Source: Planctomycetia bacterium (GTDB taxonomy: Bacteria > Planctomycetota > Planctomycetia > Pirellulales > UBA1268). From it: a stretch of DNA of 64,000 nt. Shown piece by piece: positions 26,989 to 35,031 of this stretch (positions are counted from its first letter, which is position 1; the number at the start of each line of letters is the position of its first letter). The notes below the pieces were generated by a model. That model saw nothing but the letters and a program-made list of their open reading frames with translations, was not told the origin of the DNA and ran no database searches. Location: assembly GCA_026401035.1 (NCBI GenBank), contig JAPLNR010000046.1, forward strand, positions 16,211 to 80,210. The letters are read 5' to 3'. A program made the position numbers and the translations under genes.

Positions 26989-29900
26989 GCGGCGGTCCTC
27001 CCAGGGGATGCGAACGGCAGGAACCGGCGGCCCAAGACGTCGGCCACGGCGGCGAGCAGACGCGGCGCGGCCTCGCCCCACGTCAGGGGATCCTGACATC
27101 GCTGCCGAGCCGCGGCAGCGCGGCCGTGCCGGTGCTCGTGGTTCGCCACGGCGGCAGCAAGCCACTCAGGGCCGGCCAGATCGAAGTAGTCGCAGGCCGC
27201 TCCCCCCACCTCGCGGTGAATCGGCAGGTCGCTCGCGATCACGGTCTGGCCGTGCCGCAGCGCCTCGACGATCGGCAGGCCGAAGCCCTCGGCGATCGAG
27301 CCGCAGACCATCGCACGGGCGTTGCGGTAGGCATGCTCGACCTCGGCGTCGTCGAGGTCCGAGAGCAGGAAGAGCCGCGTTCCGTATCGTGGATCGCTCT
27401 TGATCCGCCGCAACACGGGCTCCGACTTGAAGCCGGGCCGGCCGACGATAGCGAGCCGCACGTGGGCGGTCGCCGGATCCTCCCAGAGCCGCGCGAAGGC
27501 ATCGAGCACGAATGCATGGTTCTTCCGCGGCTCGATCGCCCCCACGACGAGATAGGGCGACTCCGGCAGCCGATCACGGAAGAGCCGGGAAACGTCGTGC
27601 CGCACGCCAGCGGTGACGGCGGGCAGGTCGCAGCCCAGCCGCCACGGCACGATCGCGGGCCCGCGGCGAGGAAAGCGAAACTGCGGCATCACACCGGCGA
27701 GGTCACGGGCGACCGTTTCGGAAATCGTCACGAGCACGTCCGCATGGGCGACGACGGCCGCGAGGTAGCGGCGAAACATCGCGGCCCCGTCGGCCCCGTA
27801 GATGCCCGGGTGCTGCATCGGGATCAGGTCGTAGACGACCGCGGCCGTGGCCGCGCCCGCGGCCCGCGCCTGTTCCACCGCAGGCCAGACCTCGCCGCAG
27901 GCCCAGTAGGCATCGGGGAGCAGCAGCAGATCCTGGCTGTCGATCTCCACCGCCTGATGACCGTCGGCGGCCACGAACTGCCCGTCGCGAACGACCACGC
28001 GAAGGGCGGCGCAGCCCCCGGCCGCAGCGATCCGCTCGATCTCCTGGCACGTGCGAGTGACCACGCGGTGCACGCCGGACGCCGACGGCGACCGAGAGGT
28101 GTAGGTGGCGTCGATAAGCACGCGACGGATGGCCACGGGGGCGACCGGCGCGGCGGGGGCGTGGACGTCGGGAGTCCGCCACGCGGCCGCCGGGCCGAGC
28201 AGACGCGTGAGCAGCCTGCGGGCATAGGTGTCGAAGGAGTGCTCGGCGGCGAAGGCACGTCGTTCCTGCTCATGGCCCCGCCGATCGCGGCCGCGGGCGA
28301 GACAGGTGGCCAGCGCACGGGCCACGTCACGGGCATCCGGCCGATCGGAAACCCGCTCGACATAGGCGGGGGCCTGAATCGCCGCGGCAAGATCCTCGTT
28401 GGCCACCGTCGGCAGCCCTGCGGCCACGCAATCGGTAAGTGCGCCGGAGATGCCGCCGTAAAAGTGGCTGCGCAACTGGATGCCGGCGTCGGCCGCGATG
28501 ATGAACCGGCGATAGTCCTCCTCGGAGATCCAGTCGTCCGAGAAGTGAACGCGGCCGGCCACGCCCTCGGAAGCCGCGAGCGACGTGAACTGCTCACGGA
28601 CGGCCGCCCGGCATTCGCCCACGAAATACAGGTGGGCGTCGGCGTCGAGCCGGACGAGGGTATCGATGCACTTTGCCGGATGCTTCACCGCGTCGACGAT
28701 GCCGAGCGTGATCACGACGAGCTGGTCGGCGGGGATGCCCAGCGCCTCCCGGGCAGCCAGCCTGGATGCGGCGGAAACGTCTGCTTCATCGAAGTCGCGG
28801 TAGACACAGAACGGCAGGTGCACGGCATCCACGCCGTACAGCCGGCGGGCGTGCGACTGAATGCCGGCGCTGTGGACGAACAGCGGCTCCGTCTTCTCGA
28901 GCATCTCGTCGTAGAACAGCGTCGGCAGCCTGCCTGGCTGATCGAGCCAGCCCTGCACCTCGGCTGCCGACACGGTGCGGCCGAGCGAACGCTCGGCGAG
29001 CCGGCGGACGTGCTCGTCTCCCTTCCACCAGGCGGTCAGCTCGGCGAGCCGGTTGTCGTGCACGATGCAGGCGCCACCGAACCGCTGCTGCAGATCGAGG
29101 ATCTTGGCGTGATAGTGCGAGTTGCCGGCGATGGCCACGACGGCGTCGTAGTCGGGCCGCAGCCAAGCGGCCGCCGAGATCGGGTAAAATGCCCGCACGG
29201 CAGGATCGGCAGCTGGTTTTTGGGCGTCGGTGTAAACGTCCACGTCGACGAACCGCGCGAGCGCTGCGACACACTGCTTCGAATAGTCGGCAACGCCCGA
29301 CCGATCGGGCGGAAAGGGCGTCACGAAGGCGATCGCCGGCCGCCGGGCAGGCTGCCGGCGTGCGTCGCGAAACCGATCGAGTTGGCTGCAGACCGCCTCC
29401 TCGAATCGACGGCCGACCGCCTCCGGCGTGAACCGTGCGGCCACGGACCGCTGCCGGTCGCGCAGCCGCTGCCGCAACGCCGGGGAGCCGAGGAGCGTCG
29501 CAAGCCTGTCGGCGAGGCCAGTGGCGTCGCTCGCGGGAAAGATTGCCTCCGGCGAGTCGATCAGTTCGCGATGCACGGGGATGTCGGAGACGATCGCCAC
29601 ACCACCGCTGGCGATCGCTTCGATCACGGGCATCGAAAAGCCTTCGGCGAGCGAGGCCGTCACGGTCGCCCGGGCATGGGCGTGCCAGGCGGCCAGCTCG
29701 TCGTCGCTGACATGGCCGAGAAAGCGGATGTCGGCCGCTCGGCCGCACCGCCGCTGCGACTCCTCGCGCACCTGCGTCTGCCATGCCGGCGGATAGCCGC
29801 CCCCCACGATCAGCTGCAGGTTCGGCCTGCCCTCGCGCACGAGCGTCGCATGCGCGGCGACCACCGTCTCGAGGTTCTTGCGGGGGTCGGCGCCTCCGAC

Positions 29901-30494
29901 GAAGAGAATCGACTCATCCGCCGCGCCGGCCGGACGACTCGGAACCGCAGCCTCGTCACGCAGCAGGCGGGCGAAGGTGTCGCGGAGGGCCACGCCAGTC
30001 ACCGACACGCGGTCGGACGAGATGCCGAGCCTGCGAACGATTTCCGCGCCGCAGTGCTTTGAGATCGGCAGAAAGCCGCGATACGCGCCGAGCCACTTGA
30101 ACGCCGCCGCGTATTCGACCAGCGCGTCCCGTTGGCCGAGGTAGCGGTCGGGAAACTCGAGTGGAATGAAATCGTACACCGCAGCCAGCGACAGGATGTG
30201 CGGGCGGTCGAGCAGCCGCGCCGGTAACAGCGAGTCGTGCGTGAGCGGGGAGAGCGAGAGAAAGAGCGACGGTTCGTCGATCCGATCGCAGACGAATGCC
30301 GGACGAATCTCGTCGCAGAGCGTCGCATGATCCGGAGCGAGAGGGCCCAGGCGGGGATCGACGAGGCCGACGACACCGCCGGCAGCGAGCGACCGTTCCT
30401 GGAGCCAGCGCAGCAGGAAAGCCGCGTGCGAGCCGATGCCACGGCCGGCATAGGCGGGGTCCTGGAGCGGTCGGATGTCGGCGAGGATTTTCAT
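26985..30494 (-). CDS. Protein with three tandem GT4-type glycosyltransferase domains
   Basis: The 1,169-residue protein starts at the ATG at 30494 (MKILADIRPLQDPAYAGRGIG). Three GT-B-like domains follow in tandem. The first, about residues 1-400, has FVGGADPRKNLETVVAAH and AEGFSMPVIEAIASGG. The second, about 415-790, starts IAFVTPFPPDRSGVADYSKQ and has a weaker acceptor/donor end (YGGISGALTDCVAAGLPTVA). The third, about 800-1169, starts VLIDATYTSRSPSASGVHRV and has VVGAIEPRKNHAFVLDAF and AEGFGLPIVEALRHGQTV. E-x7-E type donor-site motifs are clear in the first and third domains. Such enzymes add sugars from nucleotide donors to a growing chain. The upstream 85 codons of the open frame are not protein-like and are excluded. 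Confidence 0.9.
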   Translation of the reverse strand: MKILADIRPLQDPAYAGRGIGSHAAFLLRWLQERSLAAGGVVGLVDPRLGPLAPDHATLCDEIRPAFVCDRIDEPSLFLSLSPLTHDSLLPARLLDRPHILSLAAVYDFIPLEFPDRYLGQRDALVEYAAAFKWLGAYRGFLPISKHCGAEIVRRLGISSDRVSVTGVALRDTFARLLRDEAAVPSRPAGAADESILFVGGADPRKNLETVVAAHATLVREGRPNLQLIVGGGYPPAWQTQVREESQRRCGRAADIRFLGHVSDDELAAWHAHARATVTASLAEGFSMPVIEAIASGGVAIVSDIPVHRELIDSPEAIFPASDATGLADRLATLLGSPALRQRLRDRQRSVAARFTPEAVGRRFEEAVCSQLDRFRDARRQPARRPAIAFVTPFPPDRSGVADYSKQCVAALARFVDVDVYTDAQKPAADPAVRAFYPISAAAWLRPDYDAVVAIAGNSHYHAKILDLQQRFGGACIVHDNRLAELTAWWKGDEHVRRLAERSLGRTVSAAEVQGWLDQPGRLPTLFYDEMLEKTEPLFVHSAGIQSHARRLYGVDAVHLPFCVYRDFDEADVSAASRLAAREALGIPADQLVVITLGIVDAVKHPAKCIDTLVRLDADAHLYFVGECRAAVREQFTSLAASEGVAGRVHFSDDWISEEDYRRFIIAADAGIQLRSHFYGGISGALTDCVAAGLPTVANEDLAAAIQAPAYVERVSDRPDARDVARALATCLARGRDRRGHEQERRAFAAEHSFDTYARRLLTRLLGPAAAWRTPDVHAPAAPVAPVAIRRVLIDATYTSRSPSASGVHRVVTRTCQEIERIAAAGGCAALRVVVRDGQFVAADGHQAVEIDSQDLLLLPDAYWACGEVWPAVEQARAAGAATAAVVYDLIPMQHPGIYGADGAAMFRRYLAAVVAHADVLVTISETVARDLAGVMPQFRFPRRGPAIVPWRLGCDLPAVTAGVRHDVSRLFRDRLPESPYLVVGAIEPRKNHAFVLDAFARLWEDPATAHVRLAIVGRPGFKSEPVLRRIKSDPRYGTRLFLLSDLDDAEVEHAYRNARAMVCGSIAEGFGLPIVEALRHGQTVIASDLPIHREVGGAACDYFDLAGPEWLAAAVANHEHRHGRAAAARQRCQDPLTWGEAAPRLLAAVADVLGRRFLPFASPGRTAA

Positions 30495-30552
30495 CGCAGT
30501 GGTGCGGGAAGGTAGCAACTCCCCGCCCCAGCAGAAATCCCACTTCCTCCGC

Positions 30553-33500
30553 TCACGCGGCCTGACGTGCCGCGCAATCAGGCTCGCGAACGACCTCCGC
30601 AACGGCCGCGACAGCCTCCTCCGGGCTCGCGGCAAACCGCACGAGCGGATCGTGGGCCAGCCACGTGTCGCGGTAGGCCGAGAGCTTGCCGTTGACGGTG
30701 TCGCAGACGACGTGCGGGATCCGCAGCAGCGTGCAGAGCAGGTGGGCATGGAGCCGGTTGGTGATCACGGCGCGGCCGCGGGCGAGGAGCCGGCAGCCGC
30801 GGAGCGTTCGGTCGCGGGCGAGATCGTCCCACAGCGCCGGAGCGAGCCGCCAGGCGGCCCGGCGGAGTACCGGGCACGACGGGTCGGCCGGCGACGGCTG
30901 GCCCGCTTCGGTCCGCGAGACCTGCTCCGCCCACGAGCGGAGCGGATGGTCGTCGGCGTCATCCTCCCAGTCCACCATGATCGACCCGGCAGGGAGTGGC
31001 GGCAGCGGCTGATCGTGCTCGATGTCCCGCCGCCAGAGGGCCACGACGGGCAGATCGGCAGTCCGTGGCACCGCAGACAGATCGAGCGCCAGCGCGGCAT
31101 CGGGACAGGCCAGCGATCGCACAGGGAAGTGCGTGCGGGCGTAGGCGAGGCTCTGGGCGTCGCGCAGCAGCAGCGTGACATCGCGGCAGGCTGCGAGTTG
31201 GGCAGCCTGCGCGTCGCGGGTGACGGCCGAGCGAAACCAGATGCTCTGCGGCAGTTGAATGATGGGACGGTCGGGAAAGTCTCGGAGGATGCGGCTCCGC
31301 AGCCCTTGCTCGGCGTCATAGACGTCGCCGAAGTTGCCTCCGCCAAGGAGCAGGATCGGGCCGTGTGGATGGACTGCCGCAAGGCCGTCGGGATCGTAGC
31401 TCCACGGGTCGCAGCCGTACCGCACCGTCACTCCGAGCGATCGGAGCAGCGACGTCGTGCCCCACCAGATCGCGGCATCACCGACATTACGATGGTCGGG
31501 ATAAAGAGCGAGCGCGACCTGCGAGCCGGCAGGAAAGAGTTCGGACCACGTCTGCCGCAAACGTTCGCGCTGCGACTGGATGACGTCGGGCTCCGATGCC
31601 GGCACTGACGCTGGTTGCCTCGCGGCGACCGCTGCAACGGTGCTGCGGGCGTGGACCGGGCAGACCTGCCAGTCGGCGGCCGGCCGCCGGGACAGTGGCA
31701 GAAAGGGCCGCTGGAGACGGGCCACGAGCCCGGGGCTCATGAGCCTTCGCAGGCCGGAGCGGCCACGAGCGAAGCCCGTCGCGCGGGCCCGTTCGACGTC
31801 GAGGGCGAACCGGTCGAGCCAGCGTGGCCCGTCAGCCGCTTCTGCCGCCATCCGGCGCAGCCGTCGCTCCTGGATTGCGACGAAGGACTCGAAGTCAACT
31901 CGCGCCTCGTCGACCGTGTGGTGGCCGCGGTTGTTGATCAGCGAAAAGTAGAACTTGTTCTTGAGCACCGCATGGAGCGAGTGGGTGACGCCTGCGGGCG
32001 AGCGGATCAGGCTCGGCAGCGACCGGTGGTGCACGAACGCCCGCGGCAGCTGCCGCACGAGGCGGCCGGCGTCGATGAGTCGGCAGCAGAGGTCGGTCTC
32101 GTCGAGATAGAAGTCATACTCTTCGTCGAAACCGCCGATCGCCAACAGGTCGTCACAGCGGATCGCCGCATTGGTGCCCTGCACGTAGGGAAAGTCGCCA
32201 GCCCCCGGGGCGCATAAGGCATCGGCCGGCTCGGTGCGGTCCCAGCGGGCATGGCCCATGCGGTTGGCGGTCGCATAGCCATACTGCTGCCCGGCCCCCG
32301 TGCGGTCGCGATTGATGCCGCCGGCACATGCCACGCGCGGGTCGTCGAACGCGGCCGCTAGGTCCACCAGCCAGCCCGGCTCCGGAATCGCGTCGTCGTC
32401 GAGAAAGGCGACGACCTCGCCCGCGGCCATGGCGATGCCGAGATTGCGGGACACGGAGAGGTTCCGCAGCGAATTGTAGGCGGTCTTGATGCGGCCGCGC
32501 CAGGCCTCGAGCACCCGGTCGATGCCGTCGTCCGTCGGCCCACGCACCACGCAGACCTCGAACGGCGGCCCCTCGAGAAAAGTCAGCGTGTCGAGCAACT
32601 CGGCCACCGCGGCCGGGCGCCCGTCGGTCGCGACGACGATACTGAACGTCGGTGCCCGTGGGGCGGTTACGCCACGTGCCGACGCACGTCCTGGGAGGCC
32701 GGAGGCATCGGTATCGCGAGCATCGTGCGCACGAGATCTTCCAGCTCGCCCTCCGTCGAAGGCTGATTCCCGACGAACCGCGACTGGAGTCTGGTCGCCA
32801 GGGCCGACCAGGCCGGCTTCGATTCCGCTCGACGAATCTCGGCGCGGATCAGCGCCGCGAGCAACTGCTCCATCGGTTCGCTCACCGTCATGGACTGATC
32901 CAAATGCCGCTGACGCCGCTTCAGCCTCTGCAGCACCGGCCGCAGCCGCCGCTTCTCGAATCGTCTTAATTCGGCCCTCACAGATCCCATCGCCTGAGCC
33001 TCCTCGAAGTGACATGTCGATCGCCCGTGCCTCGACGGCGATCGTGTCGATCGTCGCCGCTGCAAATTCGTGAACCCATACCCGAATCTCGATGTCGTGC
33101 ACCGGGCGATGGAGGCGGAAGTCGAGCGTGGCCCGCTCGGTCGGCTCCGTGAGCTCGAGCGAGGCATGCACGACCCGCCCGGCATCGCTCGCGACGTCGA
33201 TGCGAATGCAGCCCAGGGCCGGGTCGAGCCGCCCCTCGACGGCGGCGGTCCAGCACCCGGCGATGACGGTCTTATAGGGGCCGAAGAGGAGATGGCCGGC
33301 CCGGCCGTCCGACACCAGCGAGCCCCCCTCTGCCCGGCCGATGGCGGAGCTGAGCGCCGGGTCGGTCGCTTCGAGTCGCCAGCCGGCCAGGATCTGCGAC
33401 GCGTCCAGGGCGTCGCAGCGGATCGTCGCGGGCAGTTCGATGAATGGCGAGCCATGCGCTTGACCGATGCGAAGCACGCACAGCTCATCGAACGTCGCGA

Positions 33501-34632
33501 TGTCGCGGCGCTCCCGGCCCCGCTGCTCGCGATAACGGAAGCCGACCGAATACTCTCCCGTGGGCAGGTTCGCCACGAGTGTGCAACTGGCCCGATGCGT
33601 GCCTGCGGCGACGGGGCCGATCGGCCGCTCCAGGTTCTCGGTGTCGGTGGAGAACACGCGGTTCCCGACGCTGTCGGAGATCGCGACCCCGATCACGAGG
33701 TCGTCGATTGGTCGTGCGATCGAGAACGACACGTCGAGTTCGAGCAGATCGCCGGGGGCGTGCTGCTCCCCACCGCGGATCGAGGCGGCATGCAGCGTGA
33801 ACCACTCGCGGGCGATCGCTCGCGGCGGGGGCGCCGGCAGTGGCTCCCAGGCCGAAACCGACACGCTCGACCGACTCATGCGTCGCCGCGCCTCTGGGTA
33901 GCGTCCCTTGAGGATGCGATAGAACTCGAGGTCGAGCGTGTTGAGCGCCTCGAGCCTCTCGCGAAATGCCGCGCTGATCTCCGTCACGGCCGGGCGACTC
34001 TTCGTGACGTTCACTTGAGCGAGGGTCGGCGGCGGCGGCACGCCGAGAAGACCTGCGAAGTCTTCGAGAAACACAGGCATCGACTCGAACAGCCCACACA
34101 CGTCGTACCGCTCCACGGCCGCCAGGGCGGCGGCGAGCAGCGAGTCGTCGGTCGCGTCAGTCGGCCTGTCGATCGCGGCGAAGTGCCGCACATACAGGTT
34201 GGCGGTGGGGGCGTAGTCGGTGATGGCGCCCTCGGACTCGAGAAACCGCCTCACGTCGTGCCACGCGTCGCCAAACTCGGCGACGGAATGATTGCCGATG
34301 ACGTAGTGCAGCCAGCTCACCATCCGGTCGATCGGCTCCCGGAGGAGCGTGACGTACTGATACCGCGGGTCGAGTCCACGGCTGTCGAACGTCACGTGCG
34401 CCGTGAGCACGGAGTAGCGTCCGCCGTAGTGGGCGATCAGCGAACGATGGTCGGTTATCAGGTTTGGCGATGCGCAGCCGTCGCCGAGCGTGGACCGCAG
34501 CCAGCGATTGATGGCCATCCCCGCCGTCTTCTGCAGATGGTCGAAGATCACGCGGCCGGAGTAGCCCCTGGGCCGTCGTCGAGTCGAGTCGAGGGCGGCG
34601 CTGGAAACGGCAGAGACATACTCAGAAGCCAT
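30553..34632 (-). CDS. Sulfotransferase / Wzt_C-like / GT2 / pyruvyltransferase multidomain protein
   Basis: A 1,359-codon frame. Residues 1-250: sulfotransferase with PAPS loop FDHLQKTAGMAINRWL and VTLLREPIDRMVSWLHYV. About 270-390: a beta-sandwich like the Wzt C-terminal carbohydrate-binding domain (DLLELDVSFSIARPIDDLVI). About 395-550: an accessory domain shared with the methyltransferase gene (LLFGPYKTVIAGCWTAAVEG). About 661-930: a GT2 glycosyltransferase (FSIVVATDGRP, then VVAFLDDDAIPEPGW with the metal-binding aspartates, and VQGTNAAIRCDDLL). About 1015-1340: a polysaccharide pyruvyltransferase domain (ALYPDHRNVGDAAIWWG, LLLGGGNFGDVYD, VITNRLHAHLLCTLL). The stretch 32667-32990 looks coding in another frame, so this may be two genes or carry two frameshifts. 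It is the first gene of the glycan operon. Confidence 0.8.
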   Translation of the reverse strand: MASEYVSAVSSAALDSTRRRPRGYSGRVIFDHLQKTAGMAINRWLRSTLGDGCASPNLITDHRSLIAHYGGRYSVLTAHVTFDSRGLDPRYQYVTLLREPIDRMVSWLHYVIGNHSVAEFGDAWHDVRRFLESEGAITDYAPTANLYVRHFAAIDRPTDATDDSLLAAALAAVERYDVCGLFESMPVFLEDFAGLLGVPPPPTLAQVNVTKSRPAVTEISAAFRERLEALNTLDLEFYRILKGRYPEARRRMSRSSVSVSAWEPLPAPPPRAIAREWFTLHAASIRGGEQHAPGDLLELDVSFSIARPIDDLVIGVAISDSVGNRVFSTDTENLERPIGPVAAGTHRASCTLVANLPTGEYSVGFRYREQRGRERRDIATFDELCVLRIGQAHGSPFIELPATIRCDALDASQILAGWRLEATDPALSSAIGRAEGGSLVSDGRAGHLLFGPYKTVIAGCWTAAVEGRLDPALGCIRIDVASDAGRVVHASLELTEPTERATLDFRLHRPVHDIEIRVWVHEFAAATIDTIAVEARAIDMSLRGGSGDGICEGRIKTIREAAAAAGAAEAEAASAAFGSVHDGERTDGAVARGADPRRDSSSGIEAGLVGPGDQTPVAVRRESAFDGGRAGRSRAHDARDTDASGLPGRASARGVTAPRAPTFSIVVATDGRPAAVAELLDTLTFLEGPPFEVCVVRGPTDDGIDRVLEAWRGRIKTAYNSLRNLSVSRNLGIAMAAGEVVAFLDDDAIPEPGWLVDLAAAFDDPRVACAGGINRDRTGAGQQYGYATANRMGHARWDRTEPADALCAPGAGDFPYVQGTNAAIRCDDLLAIGGFDEEYDFYLDETDLCCRLIDAGRLVRQLPRAFVHHRSLPSLIRSPAGVTHSLHAVLKNKFYFSLINNRGHHTVDEARVDFESFVAIQERRLRRMAAEAADGPRWLDRFALDVERARATGFARGRSGLRRLMSPGLVARLQRPFLPLSRRPAADWQVCPVHARSTVAAVAARQPASVPASEPDVIQSQRERLRQTWSELFPAGSQVALALYPDHRNVGDAAIWWGTTSLLRSLGVTVRYGCDPWSYDPDGLAAVHPHGPILLLGGGNFGDVYDAEQGLRSRILRDFPDRPIIQLPQSIWFRSAVTRDAQAAQLAACRDVTLLLRDAQSLAYARTHFPVRSLACPDAALALDLSAVPRTADLPVVALWRRDIEHDQPLPPLPAGSIMVDWEDDADDHPLRSWAEQVSRTEAGQPSPADPSCPVLRRAAWRLAPALWDDLARDRTLRGCRLLARGRAVITNRLHAHLLCTLLRIPHVVCDTVNGKLSAYRDTWLAHDPLVRFAASPEEAVAAVAEVVREPDCAARQAA
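32667..32990 (-). other. Out-of-frame coding-like segment inside the large glycan gene
   Basis: Starting at the ATG at about 32990, which has GAGGAGG 8 bases upstream, an alternative frame reads MGSVRAELRRFEKRRLRPVL and continues through amphipathic helix-like sequence to a TAA at 32667. Its codons end mainly in G or C, as in real genes of this window. The main frame over the same bases is Ala/Gly/Asp/Arg-rich, with no usable start codon before the GT2 domain. Either a separate small gene is embedded here, or two compensating shifts occur. Confidence 0.55.
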
Positions 34633-34749
34633 CGGCCACAGAATCCTTGGGGTTTTGGGGCGGGAGAGTCGCCGCGGGGGGGCGGAGTGTCAACCCCGGT
34701 TCGCCCCCGTTGCCTCGCCGGCGCAGCGGTCGTTCGTTCGCCTGCCTGA

Positions 34750-34985
34750 CGCTGCCCCCAACTTGGTACCAGCCGAGTTGTTAGCCATGCAGGGCCGTTA
34801 GATGGGCATGCCCATCCACGGCCGCGCGAACTCCGACGGTGTTCGGTTGCCCAGAGCACCATGCGGACGAACGCGATTGTGATCGCACCACACTCGGACG
34901 GGAAATTCGGGCCCACAACGGCCGATGGCCACGTTGTCGTCTTCAAAACAGCACCTGCGGAACAGGGGCTCACGCTTTGACACAC
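34750..34985 (-). mobile_element. IS3-family remnant: transposase C terminus plus terminal repeat (copy A)
   Basis: The minus-strand frame ending at 34798 contains VWCDHNRVRPHGALGNRTPS followed by EFA, the hallmark C terminus of IS3/IS481-type OrfB transposases ('RPHSALGYRTPAEF'). Right after the stop codon comes the 44-bp end at 34793-34750 (CGCTGCCCCCAAC in plus orientation), shared with 2230-2273. Upstream transposase sequence, including the DDE residues, is missing. The rest of the 34633-35031 gap holds nothing else I can identify. Confidence 0.7.
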
Positions 34986-35031
34986 TCGATGAATGTCAGC
35001 GGGGGGATTCCAGCAGCGTGGACTCTCGAAC

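Noticed and set aside
25354..27096. Plus-strand open frame of 580 codons opposite the methyltransferase
   Set aside because: Antisense to well-supported methyltransferase and sulfotransferase domains; His/Arg-rich with no family.
27126..30062. Plus-strand open frame of 978 codons opposite the triple glycosyltransferase
   Set aside because: The minus strand has clear GT4 motifs throughout; this is a GC-rich antisense frame with no motif.
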